Assembly (NCBI GenBank): GCA_035772405.1
Contig: JAYKKM010000418.1
Span: 1,936,001 to 2,000,000, forward strand
Origin: Chrysogorgia sp. JL179-B06
Lineage: Eukaryota; Cnidaria; Anthozoa; Scleralcyonacea; Chrysogorgiidae
DNA length: 64,000 nt
Direction of reading: 5' to 3'
Shown: in pieces, positions 1-64,000 of the stretch
How positions within the stretch are numbered: position 1 is the stretch's first letter
How the letters are laid out: each line of letters opens with the position of its first letter
Notes under the pieces: model-generated
Databases searched by the model: none
Seen by the model: the letters and a program-made list of their open reading frames with translations, nothing else
What the model was told of the DNA's origin: nothing
Program-made: the position numbers and the translations under genes

Positions 1-144
1 TTTTTACTATTATTTGTTGTCCAGAATAGAAAATAGCTTTTTATTATTATTTTGTTGTTGTCCAAAATAAAAAATAGCTTTTTATTATTTGTTGTTGTCC
101 AGAATAGAAAGTAGCTTTTTATTATTTGTTGTTCAGTGACGAGC
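1..144. repeat. Short tandem repeat, about 47-bp unit, three copies
   Basis: Three degenerate copies of a T-rich unit containing TTGTTGTCCAGAATAGAAA follow each other from the window edge. The rest of 145-609 shows no gene; around 350-430 there is a decayed copy of the 'GCCGAAATAG...GTTTCGAG' repeat that recurs near 16150 and 16700. Confidence 0.6.
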
Positions 145-609
145 AAACGATGACGTAAATGTTCTGCAGGTAATTTCAAAGCTGTGCGTGACGTTGAATT
201 ATCCTTCTATACTGTGGAAAACGTCCTCCATCTAATAACATAAAATGTTATTTTATTTTGTCTCTACAGAATGTTTTATAAAATAACATTTTAAAAATTG
301 TTAGCTAAAATCCGAACTCGAAATTTCTTAAATGCAAATGGCAAACTGTAAAAGGTTGGTGTGCTGCCGAAATAGTGTACATTTGTAGAAGGTCTAAAGT
401 TTCGAGAGAACACCCTTCCTCGGAAAGTGAAACGTAAAGTGCACAAAAACCGGGTATAAAACTTAATATCAAACTTAATATGCAAAATCATACACAAAAT
501 AATCACAAAAATCAGCCAATCAGATACCAGAAACAATAACAAATAATTAATGAGATGTAAAAACAGGAATGTCTTTTGTCATTCTTAGCGTCGATCAGTG
601 AGGTAAGCC

Positions 610-1130
610 AGGAGTGGATGCTAATAAGTGATAGATAGATAGATGGTTTATTTAAAAAATACATAACAGCCAAGGGCTGAATTGCGTATCTCGTTAAAAT
701 TACATGTCATAACAGATAGTCTTATATTAAAATTACGAATTTATATGTAATATATATTTACATGAGCTTACGTAAAATAGTTATAACAATATGTCAAACC
801 TAAACTAAAAACTAATTATAAAAGCTGGAGATTGATTATTTCATATTGACATTAAGGCGTGAAGACAGTATGTAAGTATTCTTAAAACGGTTGGTCTTCC
901 ATCTGGGAACATTAAATGATCGCGAATGTCTCAAATTAGTCTCATAAGAAGGCGGTAATAATTTATGTAGTAAACAAATGATGTATTACATATATCCTTG
1001 TGATGGTCAGCTAGAGGGACGATGTTCATACATGTTAGTGCTTCAGTATAATCGAGATTGGAGCAAATGATCGACATTGCCCTCTTTTGTATGCGTTCTA
1101 ATTTACACATTAGATATTTAACAATTAGTC
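610..1130 (-). pseudogene. 3' remnant of a CR1-like non-LTR retrotransposon (end of RT ORF and 3' tail)
   Basis: Read on the minus strand, about 1110 to 880 encodes the typical end of a CR1/L2-type ORF2: a KLERIQKRAMSII-like stretch, then a segment with LRHSRSFNVPRWKT, similar in layout to the end of the intact element at 62260-63414. The 3' flank then ends in a short (CTAT)n tail near 630-650, the usual tail type for this clade. Only the last part of the RT ORF is present, so this is a 5'-truncated dead copy. Family assignment rests on motif recognition. Confidence 0.65.
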
Positions 1131-1482
1131 AGTGAAGTCGAGGTGACTATCGTTGAATATTTACCGAGCCGCGAGGTAAATATAACAATAATCACCGAGA
1201 CTGAGGTGACTAATTATTTTAGTATAATTTCAGGCTTGAACTGAATATTCAATTGAGAAGTTTTAAACAGACAGTTTGAACTGTGTTATGCTCGATGTTT
1301 TCTTTACGCTTGACAGCTTTCAAAAACACACTAACGATCAAAACGGCCGTAAAAATACAAATAATTATACGATAAACAACTTCCTTACCCTTAGACAGTT
1401 CTATCTTGAGAGAAATCTGGTATATACAATGTATTTATGCTACGTTTTTGAGCCTTCGACGATTTATTAGTTATATAAATAA

Positions 1483-2416
1483 ACTAGCAGCTAATAAGAG
1501 GAATTTCACATTGGTCGCCATATTGAATTTTACCGGATAGGGACCTGGGAACTAGTAATTGCACTTAGCATTTTATGCCTATTTTACTGTATTTCTGTTG
1601 GAACTTATCAATGAGTCACTCATTGATAAGTTCCAACAGAAATACAGTAAAATATGAGTCTATAGTTCGGGGAATTCAGAGGTTCGGCCTTTCGACCCAG
1701 TTTGAACGTTTTGAACTTTCACACTGGTTTCCCGAGATGGAATTTTCAATCAAAGGCATGTTGGTCGGCATATAAACAATCTTGAAAATGCTTTTGCAAG
1801 CAATCAGAATACTGATATCATACTATATTACAAAGCCTTATATTCGGCATTTCTATTTTTATCTATTATTTATAATCATTACAATCGAGTTTATCAATAG
1901 CGTTTATTACTGATTTCAAGGCTGAAATTTCTTGAGCGCATTCTTAGAAAATGTTTCTCTGCGAGAAAAGTCTACACGATCAAAACAAACATAAATTACC
2001 CTTGTTTCACTTTTCCACATGATATTGAAACTTTAGATTACTCTTTCCGTGTTTTCTTAAGAAAGATTGTAATCCAGAGGTGGACAAGACGCAAAATTTG
2101 AATTGCTAGTGTGATTTTACTAACGGCAGAAGCCGAGGAATATACCTTGTGTATGATACAACGTGGTAAAAGAACGCGTGGAAGCTAAAATGTGGGCCTT
2201 TTCTCGATATATGAGCAACCGAAATATAAAATTATTATAGCGATTAGGATTGGGTTAGGATTAGGGATTGGTTTGTATTTCGGTTTGTTCATATATCGAG
2301 AAAGCGCTACTAGCTTAGCGGAAGTATTCCCGTTAAATATTTACTAGTTCCCAGGTACCTACGCGGTAGAATTCAATATGGCGGCCAATGTGAAATTCCT
2401 CTTATTAGCTGCTAGT
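1483..2416. mobile_element. Foldback DNA transposon with 9-bp target duplication
   Basis: Terminal inverted repeats of about 75 bp begin ACTAGCAGCTAATAAGAGG at 1483 and end with the complement at 2416. Both ends are flanked by TATAAATAA (1474-1482 and 2417-2425), a 9-bp target site duplication as made by Mutator-like or Merlin-like transposases. No transposase ORF is present, so it is non-autonomous. A 75-bp palindrome lies inside (1580-1654). Confidence 0.75.
1580..1654. repeat. Perfect 75-bp palindrome (37-bp arms, 1-nt centre)
   Basis: The sequence from 1580 to 1616 is followed, after one centre base at 1617, by its exact reverse complement to 1654. It lies inside the foldback element at 1483-2416. 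Confidence 0.9.
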
Positions 2417-2579
2417 TATAAATAATATAGTCACCATTTTGAAAAAAAATTCATGTTTTAGAAACCATACATCAAAATGATGATTCCGAGAGGGGACTGG
2501 AACGAATAAATATAGTCTGGTTACAAAAAAAAGGGTCGATACTTTCATAGCAGCAGGCTTAACATAGTCACAAACAACA

Positions 2580-3960
2580 ATGTCGTCGGCAACCTTTGAG
2601 ATGCACGGCGTTTATGAAATAGGCCTCAGATCTTTCTTCAGACTCTGCACGGGTTTTTTCTTTGGCAGTGGAGTCACATCAGTACATTTCCACGCGTTCA
2701 GAATAGTTTTACGCGGGGAAAGCGAGCGACTCAGCATACTCCTTCAGTTACCAATTTGGTATCTCATCCGTCCGGAAGCCTTTGCGGGGTTGAGTTTCGA
2801 CAACAACTTAAGGACTCTCTCTTTAGATACCTCTAGAAACTCTGGGCAGTTCTCTTCCAGTGGTAGAGTAGTTATTGAACAAGGCAATCGATATTCTTCT
2901 AGAGGCTCCAGGAACGTTATTACGTTCGCTATTTCTTATACGTATATTATATTACGTTCGCTATTTCTTATACGTATATTATATTACGTTCGCTATTTCT
3001 TATACGTATATTATATTACGTTCGCTATTTCTTATACGTATATTATATTACGTTCGCTATTTCTTATACGTATATTATATTACGTTCGCTATTTCTTATA
3101 CGTATATTATATTACGTTCGCTATTTCTTATACGTATATTATATTACGTTCGCTATTTCTTATACGTATATTATATTACGTTCGCTATTTCTTATACGTA
3201 TATTATATTACGTTCGCTATTTCTTATACGTATATTATATTACGTTCGCTATTTCTTATACGTATATTATATTACGTTCGCTATTTCTTATACGTATATT
3301 ATATTACGTTCGCTATTTCTTGGCTGGGCAGATCTTTGATATCTTCAACATAAGTTACCAGAGCGAGCCTGCATTCCACTAATACGCTTAACCTCTTTCC
3401 ACCAAGCCTTAGGATTTTCGCCTTTCATTTGCTGTACTCTCAGCTCATAGTAATTAGCTTTGCGCGTTTTCCTCTCGCGATTGACTACATCCCTGTAAAA
3501 ACTAAACCATTAATAGAAATTTTAGGTTTTTTTTTAGGATTAACGACTTTAACTTTTGAGACATCCATGGAGGGTCGGCTGGAATCACACGAATTTGTCT
3601 CACAGGCATAAGAAAATCAAACCCACCCAATATGGATCACATCCTGGAAGACTTTCAAGGAATCTGCGCAGCTTTCTAGGAAATTAAGTAGCAGAGGCCA
3701 AATCTCCCCATTGCTGTTTTGCAACTAGCTCTTGAGTCGCGCTTGCTGATGACGTTCCTAGTATTCGAGTTACTAGCTCTTACTTAAGGTGACACTGTGA
3801 GAGTGTCTGCGGAGTATCATAATAGTCGTGCATGTTGGTCAACACGAAATCAAGTATGACGTACTTGCGAGTTGGCGACTTGACCACTTGTTTCAGACGG
3901 AAGTGTTTTCGGCTGCTAGATAATAACAGGTGTAGCTTGGATATATAATAAAGACATTTT
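2580..3960 (-). pseudogene. Degenerate non-LTR retrotransposon (endonuclease end and RT start)
   Basis: On the minus strand, about 3920-3800 encodes the end of an apurinic-type endonuclease (QVVKSPTRK, then DFVLTNMHDYYDTP). About 3560-3360 encodes the linker (NPKAWWKEVKRISG), and about 2830-2690 the first RT motifs (LNPAKASG, then TILNAWKC). The pieces lie in different frames with stops between them, so the copy is dead. A 32-bp minisatellite has expanded inside it at 2921-3320. Open frames across the satellite are an artefact, because three 32-bp units equal 96 bp. Confidence 0.7.
2921..3320. repeat. 32-bp minisatellite, 12 full units plus a partial one
   Basis: The unit TACGTTCGCTATTTC plus 17 more bases repeats with a constant 32-bp period from 2921, the last start being at 3305. 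Copies look identical. Each unit contains the palindrome TATACGTATA. Confidence 0.95.
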
Positions 3961-6261
3961 TTATGAAAGCATCAGAAGTTATTAATATTCAAATAAGGTA
4001 GATGATGTTGGTAATTTTACGTACTATTTGGAGTTAACACTTGTGATATTACACCTCGTAGCCGTAAATTGTTATCGTGTTTTGAAGTTAGCAATTTGAT
4101 TGTCTACTACTGTACGTAATTAATTTGTGACGTTTGTTGCCAATTTCGGAAGTAACAACGAACTTCTTCTGTCAAAATTTAAGCGATACGTTATCAATGC
4201 AGACTGTTATCTTGGTTGTCAGTATTTGGTACATGCATGCATGCACTGTACAGTTTAAATGTCAATGTAAATCTAAACGTGTTACGGTTGATTTTAAGGT
4301 ATATACAACGTTCACTGGAACTTCTTCAACCCCATGGTCGCATTCTTAATGAAGCATTTGTGTACGATACAAAAGAACGACCGAAAGAACAAGGTATTAC
4401 TGATCACTTTTATATTGCTGCTCACAATAATGCACATATGCAATACACGATTAACGGTTTCCCTCGCATTTTCGCAAAAATGATCTGTTTCTTTTCGACT
4501 TAAATTGTAACTTCGAGTGCGTTTCGTTTGGTACTGATTCTTTTTTAAACCATTATTCTTTTGTAGTAGCCTATGAACTGGGTTGATACCTTAACTTTTC
4601 AGAGAAAACTCGCTTGTGTAAGCTACTGTAGGCTTTACAAATAAACCCAATTATTATACAATCTCGATTGTGATTGGCTATAAAACCTACAGACAATTCT
4701 TGATGTCGTGCTACCTACAAAATATCAAAAATTATCTGTAGGTGACGTAATTGTATTTGTGTGGCGTACTTCCTAAACGCCCTAAAGGCTTCTACATTTA
4801 TAATTGTATAATAAAACAATTATTGGATTCGGCTTACACATAATATCAAGAATTATCCAGACCTGTCAATGTTATCCGCCTTCCGCTTCTGCAGATAACA
4901 AATTGACCTCGGTCTGAATAATTCTTGATATCATGCTCAGTCTCATCCAATAAGTGTTCATTGTCAGCCTTAATTATTTTGTATATCTGGAATCAGTCCC
5001 AGTCCATGTATGTTACTACGAATGTATATGGTAGCTCAGATGACTGAATTAACAGATGAGCAAAATCGTCGAGGTAATATACAGTACGAAGAAAATATGT
5101 TTTGTGTTCCAGTTGGTATCGAACCCATAACGTTTCGCATTACCTTCGTGAGACATCGCGAATCTCAATTTACGTATGAGCGCTTTGTATTATGGGATAC
5201 CAGAAGTGAGTAAAACTTGGTTATACCTTGACGTTGTAAAAGTGGTTAATTCTTATTACATCAGGGTGTAAGCATTGTCGTTAAAAGTTAACGCAGTAAA
5301 ATGTTCAAATATTGCACTTGGACTGATATTGCATGGTCACATTATTGAATAGTTAACAACATTTGAAATCGACCGCGAGTTTTACTCACTTCCAATATCC
5401 CATAATGCACTTTTCAGGTTAATTTTTCGCGATCCGTATAATTATGGTATATCACTAACTATGGGTATATTGAGCCATTAAACTCAGACGGTAAAGCAAA
5501 GGTAACAATGATGTGCGACATATCTGTTGATAAAATGTTTAACATTTTTATTTCAATAGGACATCCGTATTCAGTTTCACTGGAAGAACTTGGGATTTTG
5601 TTTGGTGAGTTTAAACATAAACAACTACAATTTGTAGATTGCTGTCAAATTTTCAATTCCGAGATTCCATCTGTTTCGCTTAGAATAAAATAGGTCAAAT
5701 CTACAATCATGGCCAAATGTGGTGGGACACTGACGAGACTTTTTGGTAGCAATTTCACCCCCCCCCCCCTCCCTCCCTCCCCCCATGCAATGTTGTGATT
5801 TGTGAAATTTCGTTCATGTTTCATATGGCAACATGTCACACATTCAACATTGTAATGAAAGAACATGAAAAATGCTTAAATAATAGTGCAACGCCAAAGT
5901 ATTTGGCTCTCGGCTGCGCAACTTACTATCAACTGATATTTATAGTTGCAGCGAATCTTACGTTACACTGAATGCACTATTAACATTTCTCAACACATTG
6001 TATTCCATTATGTTTTTATGTCTCAAACACTCAACATTGCACGGGGGAGGGGGGACTCCCCTTATTAAACCCAACCCTAACGGTAGCTATAAGATAGTAA
6101 AAATAAAGTTACAAGAATGAAATACCGAATTAACGAAACAAATATAAACGCCGCACCATTTACCGACTATGTCCCAGAAACGTTTGGCCATGATTGTAGA
6201 TATTAAGGGCCGATTTTTTAAAAGAGAACCTAAATGGTTTGTTTTTAATTACTAATTTTCG
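3961..6261. other. Intergenic DNA 3' of ATM, no gene seen
   Basis: I see no supportable gene. There is a weak inverted repeat near 4845-4935 (AAGAATTATCCAGACC and its complement) and a C-rich homopolymer run at 5757-5785. Short open frames here show no recognisable motif. Confidence 0.5.
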
Positions 6262-7005
6262 CAACCTCGTTCCCAGGGCATTTTGCCTCCACGGTGGAAG
6301 GTCGGCTGGTCACATGACACCCAGAATTTCTGGGTGTTTAGATATGGTAATTTTTGTGGTCTTTGTTCCATTGCCTTTGTCTACTTTGTTGACCTGAAAT
6401 ATCCAATGCTCTTCAGAGTTGTTCATGTCAGCATTCGTCGGCATAAAAGCAGCTAACAAGTTTAATAATCCACCATACATCCATTGTTATCTCTTACAAA
6501 AGGTATGAAGAAGCATATATCCAATTTAGCGAAAGCTATCACTTCAAATTTGCTGTAAAATTTGAAGACAGCATTCAGATTTAGATGAATAAATTATACT
6601 TGGCTGAATTAATTTAGTTTTATGACAAGCCAATCGCATTATAGCCAACCCGGTCTCTTCCCTTAAATTAACTATTATCCTTAATTTACAAATCGCTCTA
6701 AATTAAGGATAATGGTTAATCTAATGCTAGAACCCAACACAACAAAGATCCTAACCCTACCCCGTCTAATGGGTTTTCTAACTTAACCCCCCGTCAAAAT
6801 TTTCTCCATCCCTAGTCCCCCCCGTCAACATTTTCTCCATCCCTAGTCCCCGACCCATCCAGTCCCCTATATTTGTAAATTAAGGACAATAGTTAATTTA
6901 AGGAAGAGATCGTGTTGTTATAGCATGGACCAGCCGATCCCAGGGCCATTTTCGCCGATCTTCCACCGTGGAGGCAAAATGCCCTGGGTACGAGGTTGTA
7001 ATTTT
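6262..7005. mobile_element. Foldback MITE with 'CCAGGGCATTTTGCCTCC' ends
   Basis: Left end about 6262-6320 and right end about 6945-7005 are inverted copies of a sequence with CCTCGT, CCCAGGGCATTTTGCC and ACGGTGGAAG. A second inner inverted pair (AATTAACTATTATCC type) lies at about 6665-6690 and 6880-6905. No ORF. Relatives of the 'CCTCGTACCCAGGG' end also occur near 43840 and 44190. Confidence 0.7.
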
Positions 7006-7411
7006 CGTGTTCCCCTGCACATCCGTTGTATATGTGTGTGGTTGTATTAGTCTGTACCGTGCTTCTAACTAACTATTGCACAACTTTATAATTAAAAAAA
7101 CATAAAACCTTAATATCCTTTTAATCCCAATAATATTGGAATTTAATTTAATACATATATTATATTGCTTTAGGCGACTCGTTTGAATTACGAGTTCTAC
7201 GTAAACACGTACACACAGCTGAATGGCTTCTCGAATTTGAAAGCTTATTAGTTATTATAACTTATAAAATTTAATCTATCGCATGAAAGCATAGACGTCT
7301 GTAACTGAAAAAGATAGCAATTAAAATGTTTTTAGTTCGAAAATGTCTGTTTTCTTTTTCTGTACATCAAACAACAACACACCGTTTTTACATGGACGGC
7401 TAATTTAGACT

Positions 7412-7860
7412 TTAAAGTGCCACAAACCCAAAAAATATTGCGATTCTAAAAGTTCTTGTCGTGCATAGTACATATGTCAGTGCAAAACATTTTGCTTTTG
7501 GACTTTTCTTCGATTTTCTATGCATTGATAAATTTGGGAAAATTCACAAACCGTAAAGAAGGTAACTCCCTTCATCCTATACCGTTCTATGGCGATGATC
7601 GGGCATCAACGTCATAAAGCCGAGACAAGATGGTAACCAACCAAACATTCGGCAATCTGCTGTAGACATTTGAGAGACAGATTTTGTACGCAAGTTTTCT
7701 TCCATAATACTCGTTAAAATTGACTAGCCAATCACGGTAGCAGTTTCCGCATATATAAATCTAAAATAGAATAGAGTAAAGAAAAATTACTAAAACTATG
7801 CTCTCAATCCATGATAGATGAAGTTCGCTGCTGTGAATTTTAGGGTTAGTGGCACTTTAA
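7412..7860. mobile_element. TTAA-flanked MITE just 3' of the ATM stop codon
   Basis: TTAAAGTGCCACAAACCC begins at 7412 and an inverted GGGTTAGTGGCACTTTAA ends at 7860, so TTAA is present at both borders. It is 449 bp with no coding capacity and lies 22 bp downstream of the ATM stop codon, so it must supply most of the ATM 3' UTR. The same end sequence marks the elements at 39260-40010 and 40864-41292. Confidence 0.7.
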
Positions 7861-7882
7861 ATACGAAAGAACATCTCAGTTT

Positions 7883-63701
<55,819 letters not shown>

Positions 63702-64000
63702 CTGAAAGAAAAACATTTAATTATTTTGTATCTTTTAGTACGAACGCCGAACGAGACAAGGCTAAAAGGATGACTCAAAAGGACCTTCCCATTTTCAAGA
63801 ATTATAGTCTTATCCTAATCCTATTCCTAACTCTAACCTTAAACCTAACCTTAACCAAAGCTATATGTAATCCTAACCAATACAAAAATAAAGACCAGAC
63901 AAAAACAGAAAGGTCCTTTTGAATCATTTCCTTTAACCATTTCCCGCCAAACAAGAATGCAATATGTAATGGACGGAATCAAGAAATTCTATAACAATGA
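63702..64000. other. ATM intron to window edge, nothing recognised
   Basis: A run of CCTAACC-like motifs (63815-63880) is visible on the plus strand but is too irregular to be telomeric. No exon with proper splice sites found. Confidence 0.5.

Noticed and set aside
2225..2275. Telomere-like GGTTAGGATTAGGG motifs
   Set aside because: Only a few irregular units, not an array; part of the interior of a MITE.
2580..3353. Long plus-strand open frame with repeated ITFAISYTYIILRSLF units
   Set aside because: It is produced by the 32-bp minisatellite (96-bp triple period) and overlaps a minus-strand retrotransposon remnant.

Overview
The window is animal nuclear DNA, most likely from a cnidarian (coral or sea anemone). 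The evidence is spliced exons of a metazoan gene, AT-rich introns packed with foldback MITEs, Penelope-like and CR1-like retroelements, tRNA-derived SINEs, and the 'GTTTCGAGCGAAAGCCC' type repeat that I associate with coral genomes. The taxon is inference; the eukaryotic nature is direct.

Host gene. The minus strand carries the 3' part of the ATM checkpoint kinase gene. Fifteen consecutive coding exons, in correct order and reading phase with GT..AG borders, run from 63701 down to the stop codon at 7883 (683 codons). They cover the end of the FAT domain, the whole PI3K-like kinase domain and the FATC tail. The gene's 5' part lies beyond the right edge. Almost everything else in the window is intron or 3' flank.

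Giant insertion. The ATM intron between the exons at 52437-52575 and 24687-24766 contains a complete Polinton/Maverick (virus-like DNA transposon) at 26307-52007, flanked by the 6-bp target duplication GTTTAA. It has long terminal inverted repeats (about 0.67 and 0.76 kb) whose outermost 173 bp are identical at both ends and themselves palindromic. The left arm, mostly leftward, encodes protein-primed DNA polymerase B (split over three frames), a zinc-binding protein, several small membrane proteins, a fibre-like protein and a large membrane-anchored structural candidate. In its middle, a rightward pair (a zinc-finger protein and a type II thymidine kinase) faces a leftward BRO-N/VRR-NUC nuclease. 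The right arm, rightward, encodes two paralogous putative capsid-associated proteins, a chromodomain integrase, a large membrane protein, the probable major capsid protein, the packaging ATPase and a small helical protein. No adenain-type maturation protease was found.

Nested insertion. A second 7.3-kb element (37501-44825; ends CACAGT/CACTGT, TA duplication, palindromic subterminal repeats, CMC/CACTA-like) sits exactly in the divergent promoter region between the two Polinton arms. It carries SINEs, two TTAA-flanked MITEs and exon-like fragments of an unrecognised gene.

Other repeats. The left flank has two dead non-LTR elements, one carrying a perfect 32-bp minisatellite. The introns hold a Penelope-like RT/GIY-YIG remnant, a mariner-type composite with a RecQ-like helicase scrap, several satellites and many foldbacks. 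The right end has a tRNA-derived SINE and a nearly intact CR1-like retrotransposon (EN-RT) with a single nonsense codon.
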